A stretch of DNA of 64,000 bases from JAAZHD01 sp012510895 (GCA_050951465.1 JBMNJC010000010.1:186001-250000); one strand, 5' to 3'; positions 26,620 through 35,224 are shown, counted from the stretch's first letter. Translations and numbers: made by a program. The notes: generated from the letters alone by a model not told the origin.

Positions 26620-26955
26620 ATGATCTGGTTTTTATCTGTCATAGGCTTATCGCTGGTTATTTATGGAGGATATTTAATAAAAAAGGAGAATATAGAAAAA
26701 AGAGGAGAAAGCTTTAATCAAATACTGGAGGATAAAAGGGAAGACAGAGACGGCTCTGTTGAGCTGGCAGCAATCACTTATGAAATGCAGGCCAGGCTGG
26801 CTTCCGTAGAAGACAAGCTGGATAAGGTTTTACTCCAGGCCGCTGAAATACAACAGGGCAGCGGCCGTGCTGAAGAAGATCACAGTCTTGTTTTATTAAA
26901 CGAGAACAGGGGGGAAGTACAATCAATACGAAAATTATTAAAAGATTTAAGGTGA
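26620..26955 (+). CDS. Small membrane-anchored coiled-coil protein at the SwrB position
   Basis: 111 residues from the ATG at 26620 (AGGAAGG about 8 bases upstream). One N-terminal membrane helix (about 2-19, IWFLSVIGLSLVIYGGYLI) is followed by a charged helical domain with a likely coiled-coil at about 50-75. I do not recognise a defined family by motif; it is similar in layout to DUF6115 and to SwrB, which follows sigD in Bacillus subtilis. Predicted to face the cytoplasm. The next small gene overlaps its stop codon, so the two are coupled. Confidence 0.7.
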   Translation: MIWFLSVIGLSLVIYGGYLIKKENIEKRGESFNQILEDKREDRDGSVELAAITYEMQARLASVEDKLDKVLLQAAEIQQGSGRAEEDHSLVLLNENRGEVQSIRKLLKDLR

Positions 26956-27125
26956 TCATAACTGACGGCAGGTTCATCATGGGTATAGGCATAGGAATAC
27001 TCTTTACCCTGCTGTTCATAAATTCTTTTTCCGCCCCTGATCTTTCTCCCTTGGAAATTGAGACCCGGGCCAGGGCCATGGGCATGATATATGAAGATGA
27101 AATAAAAGCAATTTCAGACAATTAA
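26952..27125 (+). CDS. Very small membrane protein downstream of the SwrB-like gene
   Basis: 57 codons, starting with GTG that overlaps the preceding stop (GTGA); an in-frame ATG at 26979 is an alternative giving 48 residues. A hydrophobic segment (MGIGIGILFTLLFINSF) is followed by a conserved-looking tail IETRARAMGMIYEDEIKAI. That tail resembles the IE-x-RAREAGM-x-x-x-DEI motif seen at the start of some MltG-like and small Clostridial proteins, but no catalytic domain follows. The frame fills the gap between its neighbours exactly, and AAGGAG for flgF begins at its stop. Real gene by context; function unknown. Confidence 0.68.
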   Translation: MIITDGRFIMGIGIGILFTLLFINSFSAPDLSPLEIETRARAMGMIYEDEIKAISDN

Positions 27126-27138
27126 GGAGTTGAAGAAA

Positions 27139-27894
27139 GTGATACGATCCTTATACACCGGTGCAATGGGAATGATTGTGCAGGAAAAGCGTCAGGAAAG
27201 CGTTTCAAATAACCTTTCCAATATAGAGACCAATTCCTTTAAGCAGCAAGCTATTATTGCTTCCGCCTCATTTGAAAAAAGTGTTCTGAACAGGGCAAAT
27301 GATCCGGGAAATCGGCTGACTTCCATTGGAAGCATGCACTTTGGCATTTCCGTAGATGACTCCTATATCAATTTTGAACAGGGCATTTTAAAAGAGACGG
27401 GAAGGCCGCTGGACTTTGCTATAGACGGAGAAGGCTTTTTTACGGTTCAGCTTCCAAATGGAGAACATGTCTATACAAGGGATGGCAGTTTTCGTCTGAA
27501 TGCCTGGGGAGAACTGGTCACCAAAGAAGGCCTCCTGGTCTTAGGCAGTGAGGGGGAACCCATTTATCTGGGTACTGAAGACTTCACCGCAGATGCCCGG
27601 GGCGGGATACTGACACAGGAAGGCAGTTATGCAACCCTTGGCATAGTAACCTTTGCCGACCTGCAGAATCTGCAGAAAATCGGCGATAATTTATACACAT
27701 TAAAGGCAGGAGAGGCAGAGGCAGCCAATAACTTTTCCCTGAGGCAGGGTTTTCTGGAGGGTTCAAATGTAAATGCCCTTGATGAACTGGTAAAGATGAT
27801 CGAAATCTCAAGAAGTTTTGAATCCAATCAAAGAGTTCTGCAATCTGTTGATGAAACTTTAGGCAAGGCTGTAAATGAAGTTGGACGATTATAA
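27139..27894 (+). CDS. flgF: Flagellar rod protein, FlgF/FlgG family (first copy)
   Basis: 251 residues from the GTG at 27139, giving the family start MIRSLYTGAMGMIVQEKRQE; AAGGAG lies about 9 bases upstream, while the TTG at 27130 is directly on the ribosome site. The rod/hook signature SVSNNLSNIETNSFKQQ is at about residues 20-36, FAIDGEGFFTV near 95, and the C-terminal helix NVNALDELVKMIEISRSFESNQRVLQS is present. One of a pair of distal-rod genes closing the operon; by order it is most likely FlgF. Confidence 0.88.
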   Translation: MIRSLYTGAMGMIVQEKRQESVSNNLSNIETNSFKQQAIIASASFEKSVLNRANDPGNRLTSIGSMHFGISVDDSYINFEQGILKETGRPLDFAIDGEGFFTVQLPNGEHVYTRDGSFRLNAWGELVTKEGLLVLGSEGEPIYLGTEDFTADARGGILTQEGSYATLGIVTFADLQNLQKIGDNLYTLKAGEAEAANNFSLRQGFLEGSNVNALDELVKMIEISRSFESNQRVLQSVDETLGKAVNEVGRL

Positions 27895-27908
27895 GAGGAG
27901 GCAGTCGG

Positions 27909-28697
27909 ATGAACAGGATATTGCAAACAGGGCGTACAGGCCTGGACAGCATGCAGAGAAAGATGGATGCCGTTGCCCATAACATTTCAAATGTCCAGAC
28001 TACCGGATATAAACCTTTGAAAGTAAATTTTGCCGATCTCATATACGACAGGGCCCCTGTCAGGGGCGTTCCCTTAACCTCTGAGGCAAGAGAAAAGCCC
28101 ATAGAAACAGGTACAGGAAGCAGGGTAAAAACATTAATGCGGCGGTTTGAACAGGGCAATTTGCAGGAAACATCAAACCCGCTGGATTTGGCCATTCAAG
28201 GCCGGGGTTTTTTCGGAGTGCAGGATCCTGAAGGGAATGTTTATCTTACCAGGGACGGAGCCTTTTCAATAGATGCAAATGGCAATCTGGTTGACAGTCA
28301 GGGTAATTTGCTGATTTGGTATTCTTTTTCAGATGAGGCTGTTCATTTTGGCAGCAAAGAGAATATAACCGTTGATGAAAGGGGCATTATTACCATATCT
28401 GATGAGACAGGACAACCTGTTGCAGCAGGTATGATAGCGCTGTTCGATGTAACTGACAAAAGCATGCTTTTTAGTGTGGGCGATAATTATTATACCTTAG
28501 AAGATCAGGAAGCTTTGGCAGATATCACCCTGATCAATGACAGCAAAATACTCCAGGGCTGTTTGGAAAGTTCGGCAGTTGATATGACGAAAGAACTGAC
28601 CGAAATGCTGATTACTCAGCGGGCATACCAAATCAACGCAAGGAGTATTCATGCAGCGGATGAAATGTGGGGCATGGTTAATCAGTTAAGAAGATAA
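27909..28697 (+). CDS. flgG: Flagellar rod protein, FlgF/FlgG family (second copy)
   Basis: 262 residues. Begins MNRILQTGRTGLDSMQRKMDAVAHNISNVQTTGYK, has LDLAIQGRGFFGVQ at about 95 and the C-terminal AVDMTKELTEMLITQRAYQINARSIHAADEM. It follows the first rod gene after 14 bases. The pair is the FlgF/FlgG set (FlhO/FlhP in Bacillus); the second copy is likelier FlgG, the distal rod. This is the last gene of the flgB operon; the next gene is convergent 9 bases away. Confidence 0.88.
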   Translation: MNRILQTGRTGLDSMQRKMDAVAHNISNVQTTGYKPLKVNFADLIYDRAPVRGVPLTSEAREKPIETGTGSRVKTLMRRFEQGNLQETSNPLDLAIQGRGFFGVQDPEGNVYLTRDGAFSIDANGNLVDSQGNLLIWYSFSDEAVHFGSKENITVDERGIITISDETGQPVAAGMIALFDVTDKSMLFSVGDNYYTLEDQEALADITLINDSKILQGCLESSAVDMTKELTEMLITQRAYQINARSIHAADEMWGMVNQLRR

Positions 28698-28706
28698 ACC
28701 GCTGTC

Positions 28707-29900
28707 TTACTTGGTAAAATTATCAAAGTAGCCTTGTATATAAACAACAGGTGTACCCTTATCCCCGCTGCCGGATATCAGGTCAGCGAGAGATCCGATT
28801 AAATCGGTGAGCCGGCGGGGAGTAGTGCCTTGGGAGGCCATGCTTCCCTTAAGGTCAGGACTCTTGTTCTTAATATAGTCTGCAATGGCTTTTTTTTGTT
28901 CTTCTCCTCTTAAATGACCGAAATAATTGTCAGCCAGGTACTTCAGTTTTACTTCATTTGGCGTTCCTTCCAAACCCTTTGTATATGCCGGAGAAACCAC
29001 AGGGTCAGCCAATTCCCAAATTTTTCCCACCGGGTCCTTGAAGGCACCGTCGCCATATACCATTACTTCTACATTCTTCCCTGTTTTTTCCTTCATTACC
29101 GCTTGTATTTTTTCTACCAGAGCCTGGCAGTCCCGCGGAAAGAGTTTCACTTCGTTTTCGGTTGCCTTATTGGATCCCAGCAGACCGTATTCTTCGTTGT
29201 AACCATTGCCGTCTATTGGAGCTGTAAGAATGTCTTCCAGACCGTAGACTTTATCAGCCCCGTTGGCATTAAGGATTCGTCTGGTTTTGGCCCTTGTGTG
29301 AATATCACAAATCAATATGCTTTTAGTGTATTCCAGTATGGTAAGAGGGTTATTGGAAAAAATGATTTCGCATTTCCTGCCCGTCTCCTCCACAATGGAT
29401 TCATAATATTCTATATAATTAACCCCGGTAAAAGGATGTTTGGGAGTTCCGAAATAATAAATAAATTCTTCTTTGGTCAGTACATCAGACCAGGGATTTA
29501 TATTTTTTTCATCCAGCAGGTCCGGATCGATCAGATGATTTCCCACTTCATCAGCAGGGTAACTTAACAATAAAACAATTTTTTCGGCGGCTCCCTTGGC
29601 TATGCCTTTAAGACAGGTGCCAAACCGGTTGCGGCTGAGTATGGGAAAGACCAGACCGATTGTATCTTCACCATATTTTGAACGAATATCCTCTGCTATG
29701 GCATCTACGCTTGCATAGTTGCCCTGAGCGCGTCCCACGACCGATTCCGTTATAGCAATAATATCCCTGTCCCCTATGGCAAAACCTTCTGCCTCAGATG
29801 CCTTCAAAACGCACTCCGGCACAAGCTGTTCCAGGTTGTCCCCCTTGTTGATAATGGGAGTGCGAATTCCCCGTGCTACAGTTCCTACCATTCTTTCCAT
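28707..29900 (-). CDS. CofE-like coenzyme F420-0:L-glutamate ligase family protein
   Basis: 397 residues. The N-terminal part has the F420 ligase family pattern: GIRTPIINKGDNLEQLVPE and DRDIIAITESVVGRAQGNYAS, which in true CofE builds the nucleotide and metal site, and GLVFPILSRNRF. The C-terminal 150 residues are longer than in archaeal CofE. Clostridia generally do not make coenzyme F420, so the substrate here is likely something else; members of this family in Firmicutes remain uncharacterised as far as I know. A LysR-type regulator is divergently transcribed across a 148-base gap and may control it. A GGAGACATG ribosome site supports the start. Confidence 0.72.
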   Translation of the reverse strand: MERMVGTVARGIRTPIINKGDNLEQLVPECVLKASEAEGFAIGDRDIIAITESVVGRAQGNYASVDAIAEDIRSKYGEDTIGLVFPILSRNRFGTCLKGIAKGAAEKIVLLLSYPADEVGNHLIDPDLLDEKNINPWSDVLTKEEFIYYFGTPKHPFTGVNYIEYYESIVEETGRKCEIIFSNNPLTILEYTKSILICDIHTRAKTRRILNANGADKVYGLEDILTAPIDGNGYNEEYGLLGSNKATENEVKLFPRDCQALVEKIQAVMKEKTGKNVEVMVYGDGAFKDPVGKIWELADPVVSPAYTKGLEGTPNEVKLKYLADNYFGHLRGEEQKKAIADYIKNKSPDLKGSMASQGTTPRRLTDLIGSLADLISGSGDKGTPVVYIQGYFDNFTK

Positions 29901-30048
29901 AACATGTCTCCTTTTTCCTTGCTTTCTGTCGGCTTAGAATGAATTTTGAATTTATTTTTTGTATTACCATAATTCCACAATTGTAGTATACATCTTTTTA
30001 TGGTATAAGTAAAATAACCAAACATAATAATAGGCATAAGGTGAGCTT

Positions 30049-30939
30049 ATGTTAACAGTAAAATTGGACAGGTATCAAATCTTTTGTCAGGTTGTGGAAT
30101 CCATGAGTTTTTCATCTGCGGCAAAAAAACTCTATATGACCCAGCCAGCCGTCAGCCAGGCAATTTCCAACCTGGAGGAAGAGCTGGGTCTGCGTCTCTT
30201 TGCACGAACGCCGAAGGGCGTTTCCCTTACTAAGGACGGCAGGCTGCTTTATGAACATGTCAGTGCCGCCCTGAATCTCATTCGTGCAGGTGAAAAAAAG
30301 CTTTATGAGGCAAGAGGCTTGCTTGTGGGAGAGCTTAAGCTGGGAGTGGGGGACACTATATCCCGCTATTATCTCCTCCCCTATTTGGAAAAATTTCACA
30401 GGGAGTATCCGGGAATCAAACTGCGCATTATCAATCGGACCACACCTGAACTGTGTGAGATGATCAAATCGGGAGATATCGATTTGGGGCTTGTTAACCT
30501 GCCTGTGAAAGAAGCGGATTTTGTTGTAGAAGAATGCATGACAGTCCATGATGTTTTTGTTTGCGGGGCAGAGTTCCATGAAAAGCTGAAAGACAGAGAG
30601 TCTCTTGATGTATGGCAGATAACTGATTATCCGCTGATTCTGCTGGAAAATAAATCAAACTCCAGACAGTATGTAGAGAAATGGTTTCAGTCCAGAGGGG
30701 TACCATTGGTACCGGAAATTGAACTGGGTTCCCATGAATTACTGCTGGAGTTTGCAAAAATTAATTTAGGCCTGGCATGCGTGATCCGCGAGTTTTCTCA
30801 GGACTACCTTCAAAACGGCATCCTACATGAGGTGCCTTTAAAGGATCCAATACCTGCCAGAAGCATTGGCTATTGTTATCTGAAAAGCGTTCCCTTATCA
30901 CCTGCGTCTTCTGCCTTTGTGAATACCCTGCAAAAATGA
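30049..30939 (+). CDS. LysR family transcriptional regulator
   Basis: 296 residues. N-terminal winged HTH (about 4-62) with the LysR signature FSSAAKKLYMTQPAVSQAISNLEEELGLRLFARTPKGVSLT, then a periplasmic-binding-protein-like effector domain (about 90-290). LysR regulators usually control a divergent neighbour; here that is the CofE-like gene. The intergenic region holds the AT-rich palindrome ACAATTGT at about 29979-29986, a possible operator core. Effector unknown. Confidence 0.93.
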   Translation: MLTVKLDRYQIFCQVVESMSFSSAAKKLYMTQPAVSQAISNLEEELGLRLFARTPKGVSLTKDGRLLYEHVSAALNLIRAGEKKLYEARGLLVGELKLGVGDTISRYYLLPYLEKFHREYPGIKLRIINRTTPELCEMIKSGDIDLGLVNLPVKEADFVVEECMTVHDVFVCGAEFHEKLKDRESLDVWQITDYPLILLENKSNSRQYVEKWFQSRGVPLVPEIELGSHELLLEFAKINLGLACVIREFSQDYLQNGILHEVPLKDPIPARSIGYCYLKSVPLSPASSAFVNTLQK

Positions 30940-30955
30940 ATTCAGCAATAAATGT

Positions 30956-31606
30956 TTATCGGCCGGACAGGGTATTCTGCAGGCGTTTTACAGCGGCATT
31001 CATCTGAGACAGCAGGGAAATTACAAGGCAAACCACAAATTCCACTGCCAGATAAGAACCGTTGTAGACCAGGGAATAAACAGCTGCATTCTGATCCCCT
31101 GCATTTTCTGCAAAGAAAAGAACTCCGGTCAAAAAATGCATAATGAATCTGCCGAAAATGGCAATAAAGATTGCTACAGGCAGATTTTTCCTGTAAAGGC
31201 CGGCCAGACCCAACATGCCGAAGGCAATAGGATAGTCAAACAGAAACTGTGCCCAATGAACCACATATGCATCCTGTATATATTGCAGAAAACCAAAGGC
31301 CATTCCGGTGATAACTCCCGGGACAGGGCCGAATATATATGCAAAGATAATTACAGGCAGCATGCTTGCAGGTGTAATGCTTCCGCCCTGAGGCATGCGG
31401 AAGAGGCGGATATAGGAAAGTACAAAGGCCAATGCAATGCTGACACTTGCATAGACCAGCATTTTGGTGGTAAATTGAACATTTTTGCTCTTGCGGATAA
31501 AGATTATGCCTCCGACACCGACTATGATTAACAGGCTAAGAATGGCTATGGTAGCCGGAGTAAGTTCTGCTAATGGCTGAAACATATTGGATATGAATTC
31601 GGACAT
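30956..31606 (-). CDS. thiT: Thiamine transporter ThiT (ECF S component)
   Basis: 216 residues with six predicted membrane segments. It has the Thia_YuaJ pattern, including ISIALAFVLSYIRLFRMPQGGSITPASMLPVII and GPVPGVITGMAFGFLQYIQD, in which the GSIT-PASM and aromatic residues form the thiamine site. ThiT pairs with a shared EcfAAT module encoded elsewhere. It carries an extra N-terminal membrane helix (about 18-38) compared with the typical family start. A TPP riboswitch with terminator and a consensus promoter lie upstream, so thiamine represses it. Convergent with the LysR gene. Confidence 0.93.
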   Translation of the reverse strand: MSEFISNMFQPLAELTPATIAILSLLIIVGVGGIIFIRKSKNVQFTTKMLVYASVSIALAFVLSYIRLFRMPQGGSITPASMLPVIIFAYIFGPVPGVITGMAFGFLQYIQDAYVVHWAQFLFDYPIAFGMLGLAGLYRKNLPVAIFIAIFGRFIMHFLTGVLFFAENAGDQNAAVYSLVYNGSYLAVEFVVCLVISLLSQMNAAVKRLQNTLSGR

Positions 31607-31664
31607 TTAAAAATCCCTCCTGATTGGTTGATTGAAACAATAGCTAGGAAGGATTCGGGACAAG

Positions 31665-31693
31665 TAAAAAACATGAAAGAAGCTTTCATGTTT
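31665..31693 (-). terminator. Riboswitch-controlled terminator before thiT
   Basis: On the minus strand AAACATGAAAG pairs with CTTTCATGTTT around a three-base loop and is followed by a T-rich run. It lies between the TPP aptamer and thiT, so it is the expression platform for transcription attenuation. Confidence 0.85.
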
Positions 31694-31721
31694 GAATAAC
31701 CGAAATGTTATACATTCAGTT

Positions 31722-31801
31722 AAGCTTCCCTACGCAGGTATTGTCCTACAGGTTCAAAGGGTCGGATTTATAAAAATCCCTCTCAGCCGCAGCTCCCCTA
31801 G
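31722..31801 (-). promoter_or_regulatory. TPP riboswitch (THI element)
   Basis: Read on the minus strand the segment contains GGGGAGC, GCGGCTGAGAGGG, ACCCTTTGAACCTG and CTGCGTAGGGAAGC in that order, the conserved blocks of the thiamine pyrophosphate aptamer. It precedes thiT and a terminator hairpin. When TPP is bound, the downstream terminator is expected to form. Confidence 0.97.
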
Positions 31802-31817
31802 CTATTATTTGTTTTTC

Positions 31818-31846
31818 ATTATAGCATGAGGAATTCCATATGGCAA
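31818..31846 (-). promoter_or_regulatory. Sigma-A promoter of thiT
   Basis: On the minus strand TTGCCA (31846-31841), a 17-base spacer and TATAAT (31823-31818). The predicted start lies about ten bases upstream of the TPP aptamer. Confidence 0.85.
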
Positions 31847-31924
31847 GGAGGATATTATTCCTGCGGGTCGAATACTAATAACATGTCAGATTAGGAATAA
31901 ATCAAAGGATAAGGCGGTGTATTT

Positions 31925-32557
31925 ATGGAGAAATATAATTGCAGGAAAACAGACGTCCCGCTGAAAATTGACGGGAATGTATTTAAACCCCAGTGGGATC
32001 AGGCCGAGAAGGTCTATCTGGTGGAGACGGTTACCGGGGGCGCTCCTAAGCAGAAAACGTGGAGCAAACTCCTGTGGGATGACGAATATCTATATGTAGC
32101 CTTCCACTGTGAAGATGATTATATAAACGCAAAATATACCAATTACAATGATCCCATCTATGATGAAGAAGTGGTGGAAATTTTCATCGATGACGATTCT
32201 GATTTAAAGACCTATATTGAAATCGAGCTGAGTCCCCTAAATACTTTGCTGCATTATGCAATACATAATAATTTAAAAGGTGAAATCCTTACCTTTGCAA
32301 GAGTTAATAAAACCATTGACACAGCCATTGTGGACAACAGGGAAGAAAACTGGTGGTCTGCGGAGATGGCAATTCCCATGTCAGAGCTTATTACCGGGCC
32401 TAACAACCCGCCCAAACCGGGCGATGAATGGAGGATAAACCTCTATCGCATTGACCGTCCGGCTGACGGTTCTGACGAGTATTCCGCCTGGAAGCCCACA
32501 GGGAAAATACAGTTCCATATGCCGGCCAAATTCGGTATAATGAAGTTTGTTGAATAA
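31925..32557 (+). CDS. CBM9-like domain protein, cytoplasmic
   Basis: 210 residues. The fold pattern is that of the carbohydrate-binding family 9-like domain: KIDGNVFKPQWDQAEKVYL at the start, KLLWDDEYLYVAFHCEDDYI (about 51-70), EEVVEIFIDDDSDLKTYIEIELSPLNTLL, and the closing WRINLYRIDRP and SAWKPTGKIQFHMPAKFG motifs. No signal peptide or anchor is seen, so unlike secreted CBM9 proteins it would be intracellular. A role in sugar or glycan handling is likely but unproven; the adjacent gene is a sugar isomerase-like protein. Followed by a strong terminator. Confidence 0.82.
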   Translation: MEKYNCRKTDVPLKIDGNVFKPQWDQAEKVYLVETVTGGAPKQKTWSKLLWDDEYLYVAFHCEDDYINAKYTNYNDPIYDEEVVEIFIDDDSDLKTYIEIELSPLNTLLHYAIHNNLKGEILTFARVNKTIDTAIVDNREENWWSAEMAIPMSELITGPNNPPKPGDEWRINLYRIDRPADGSDEYSAWKPTGKIQFHMPAKFGIMKFVE

Positions 32558-32571
32558 AGAACAAAAGACAA

Positions 32572-32606
32572 AACGGTTTCCTTCTGCCGGAAACCGTTAA
32601 TTTTTT
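32572..32606 (+). terminator. Bidirectional intrinsic terminator
   Basis: AACGGTTTCC pairs perfectly with GGAAACCGTT around seven bases, followed by six T. It serves the CBM9-like gene; A-rich sequence on the other side lets it also stop the convergent isomerase-like transcript. Confidence 0.9.
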
Positions 32607-32633
32607 ATGTACTATAACTTATCCTGCTATTTA

Positions 32634-33467
32634 TTAAATACCTATGCCTTTAAGGTATTGACGACTTATATCCGCACATTCCATTGAAGTTTTTCCCATA
32701 GAGGGTTTGTCTTGTTCCACTATAAGCCACTCTGCTCCTGCTTCTTCAGCTGCAGTGAGAATGGCGGGGAAGTTTTGAATGCCATGCCCTAACGGTCTGA
32801 AGCCGAAGACTTCTTCTTCCTCCTCTTCTTCTTTTTTATCTGAATCGATACCGATAAGTTCATACATTTTATCAAGTTTCTCGCTTTTACCCATGACAAA
32901 ATCTTTTAAATGAACAACGGGGGCACGATCTGAATATTTTTTTACGTATTCAGCCGGATCCACGCCTGCCACGTTAACCCAGCATGTATCGATTTCAGTT
33001 TTTAAGAGCTCGCTTGGTACCGACTGATAAAGTACGTCAAGCGCATATTCCCCGTCAATTTTCTGGAATTCAAAATCGTGATTATGGTAAAGCAGCTGTA
33101 TGCCGTATTTATGAGTAATATTGCCAAGCATTTCAATATCTTTGATAGTTTGTTGAAAACCTTCGGTACCGGGTCTGCGGTCTTCCGGCAGATAGGGTAC
33201 TGCTATGTATTTGCATCCGATATGGGCGTATTCACTGATTACCTTGTCAGGATCGGAGAGCATTTCATCCAATGGTACATGAGCTGAAATAGGAATCAAT
33301 CCGATTTCCTCAACCATTTGTTTTACTTCTGATGCTGTATGTCCATAAAGGCCTGCAAATTCAACGCCGTCATAGCCCATTTTTTTGATCTTCTGTAAAG
33401 TACTTTTCAGATCTCTTTCGGCATAATCCCTGACCGAATAAACCTGCAAAGCCACAGAAAAAGCCAT
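32634..33467 (-). CDS. Sugar phosphate isomerase/epimerase (TIM barrel)
   Basis: 277 residues from the ATG at 33467, preferred because GGAGG lies eight bases upstream (the ATG at 33473 is too close; longer readings have no ribosome site). AP endonuclease 2-type TIM barrel: SVALQVYSVRD, KKMGYDGVEFAGLYG, PISAHVP, LLYHNHDFEF, EIDTCWVNVAG and VHLKDF give the metal-binding Glu/Asp/His set of xylose-isomerase-like proteins. An unusual acidic insert of seven consecutive Glu lies at about residues 215-225. Substrate unknown. Confidence 0.88.
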   Translation of the reverse strand: MAFSVALQVYSVRDYAERDLKSTLQKIKKMGYDGVEFAGLYGHTASEVKQMVEEIGLIPISAHVPLDEMLSDPDKVISEYAHIGCKYIAVPYLPEDRRPGTEGFQQTIKDIEMLGNITHKYGIQLLYHNHDFEFQKIDGEYALDVLYQSVPSELLKTEIDTCWVNVAGVDPAEYVKKYSDRAPVVHLKDFVMGKSEKLDKMYELIGIDSDKKEEEEEEEVFGFRPLGHGIQNFPAILTAAEEAGAEWLIVEQDKPSMGKTSMECADISRQYLKGIGI

Positions 33468-33694
33468 ATTCATTACCTCCCGTACAAAATAATGGAACTG
33501 TCTCTTTTTAAGAATGCGCAACTTTGCTAAAATTATATAGCAAAATTCCCGATATTGCAAGTTAAGCACAAGACTTCAAAGGAAATGCAGGCATTAAATC
33601 TTGTGTAAATATAGAAAAAACAGGGTAAAAAAGTAATAATGAAAATAAGAAATATGGCAGTAAATTGAGACACTGGCAGGGAGGAAAGGAATAG

Positions 33695-35191
33695 GTGGCA
33701 GGAAAAAGAACCAAAAATAAAAGATCGGCTGGATACATATTATTCATTTTGTCGGCAGCTGCTGTCTTGTTTTTTGCGGCTGTTCATTTATACAACAGGA
33801 ATCTGAATCAAAATTTTATTTATAAGTCCATTTATATTGATGACACTCCTGTAGGAGGACTTACCAAAAATCAAGCCCTGGAACTTTTAAACTCACTTTG
33901 GGAGAACCGGGAGAAGGATGTTAAGATTCGTTTAATACACGAGGAACAGGAATGGTTAATCGACCATTACGATCTGCAATTATCTTCAAACAGAAAGCAG
34001 GTAGTGGATGAAGCTTACCAAATAGGCCGGGAAGGGGGGTTGTTTTCCCGTATACGGAACATCTATAACCTGCGGCAGAATCCGGTCTATCTGTATACTG
34101 AATTGTCATATAACACCCAGGGGGTATCCTCAAAATTGCAGGAGATTGCAGGGCTTTTGAACAAAGAGCCGGTGGATGCGGTTTTATCCTTTGATCCGGA
34201 CAGGGAAGAAATGTTTCAGATCACAAGGGAGAAACCGGGCTATAAACTGGACACAGATAAGGTTCTGGAAGAAATAGAAGACAGGCTTTCAAAAGGTGAA
34301 TTTAATTTTTCCATTCAACTGGAGTTGGATGCAGTGGAACCGCAGGTTTTCGCTTCAGATTTTGAAGGAAAAACTGAACTTCTGGTTTCCTTTGGCACAG
34401 ATCTTTCAGGCAGTCCCCCGGACCGCACAAATAATGTAGTTCTTGCGGCTTCACAGTTTAACGGACTGGTGCTTCAGCCCGGAGAGGTACTGTCCTTTAA
34501 TGGTGTAGTAGGGGAAAGAACAGCTGAAAAGGGTTATAAGGCGGCAAATATGATAACGGCGGATAAAAGCCTGCAGCCCGCCATCGGCGGCGGAGTGTCA
34601 CAAACTTCAACAACCTTGTATAATGCTGCCATCCGTGCCGGTCTGGAGGTGATAGAATATAAAAGGCATTCTTTCCCGGTTTCCTATATCAAAAAGGGGT
34701 TGGACACCACCGTGAACCTGCCTTATCCTGAGATAGACATAAAGGTAAGGAATACCAAGGACTCTCCGGTTTATTTCAAAACCTTCTATGCCAACAAAAA
34801 AGTATATTTTCAGATATATGGCGAGCCTCTTCCAAACGGCCGCACCATAAGAATCCGGACTGAGGAATATGAAACTGTTGCGCCTCCTCCGCCGGAGATA
34901 CGTCAGGATGCAGACGGCAGGTATGTAACCTATAAGGACGAAAAATATACCTATGTACCGCCCAGAAACGGGTATAAGGTACGGGTTTACAGGGAATATA
35001 TTGAGGACGGCAAGGTGGTTGAAACGGAGCTTCTGGATGATCATTACTACAGGCCGATTGCCGGTATTATCTATGTAGGGGTTAAGGACAGACCCAGTCA
35101 GACCCCGGATCCTGCCGGGGAATCTGCACAGGAATCTGACCTGACTCAGCCGCCGGCAGAACAATCAGAGGCCCTGCCGGATCAGTCATAA
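33695..35191 (+). CDS. VanW family protein with PG-binding and G5-like domains
   Basis: 498 residues from a GTG. A membrane anchor at about 12-30 (AGYILFILSAAAVLFFAAVHL) puts the rest outside. A peptidoglycan-binding-4-type region (about 40-215) is followed by the VanW domain: FNGLVLQPGEVLSFNGVVGERTAEKGYKAA and GGGVSQTSTTLYNAAIRAGLEVIE. A G5-like strand region (about 410-460) and a proline/glutamine-rich tail close it. VanW is named from vancomycin clusters, but such proteins are common cell-envelope proteins in Clostridia and do not imply resistance. Confidence 0.9.
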   Translation: MAGKRTKNKRSAGYILFILSAAAVLFFAAVHLYNRNLNQNFIYKSIYIDDTPVGGLTKNQALELLNSLWENREKDVKIRLIHEEQEWLIDHYDLQLSSNRKQVVDEAYQIGREGGLFSRIRNIYNLRQNPVYLYTELSYNTQGVSSKLQEIAGLLNKEPVDAVLSFDPDREEMFQITREKPGYKLDTDKVLEEIEDRLSKGEFNFSIQLELDAVEPQVFASDFEGKTELLVSFGTDLSGSPPDRTNNVVLAASQFNGLVLQPGEVLSFNGVVGERTAEKGYKAANMITADKSLQPAIGGGVSQTSTTLYNAAIRAGLEVIEYKRHSFPVSYIKKGLDTTVNLPYPEIDIKVRNTKDSPVYFKTFYANKKVYFQIYGEPLPNGRTIRIRTEEYETVAPPPPEIRQDADGRYVTYKDEKYTYVPPRNGYKVRVYREYIEDGKVVETELLDDHYYRPIAGIIYVGVKDRPSQTPDPAGESAQESDLTQPPAEQSEALPDQS

Positions 35192-35197
35192 AAGGAG

Positions 35198-35215
35198 CGG
35201 CCTGCAAGCAGGCCG
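35198..35215. terminator. GC-rich hairpin between convergent genes
   Basis: CGGCCTGC pairs perfectly with GCAGGCCG around AA. It lies between the stop codons of the VanW gene and the UroD-family gene, 33 bases apart. No clean T-run follows on either side, so termination is plausible but not certain. Confidence 0.5.
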
Positions 35216-35224
35216 GGTTCGGAT

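Noticed and set aside
28914..29567. 217-codon plus-strand open frame over the CofE-like gene
   Set aside because: Antisense to a clearly coding gene; composition is Phe- and Tyr-rich as expected of a shadow frame.
33695..35191. Vancomycin resistance gene
   Set aside because: A VanW domain alone is common in Clostridial envelope proteins; no vanHAX or regulator genes are present.
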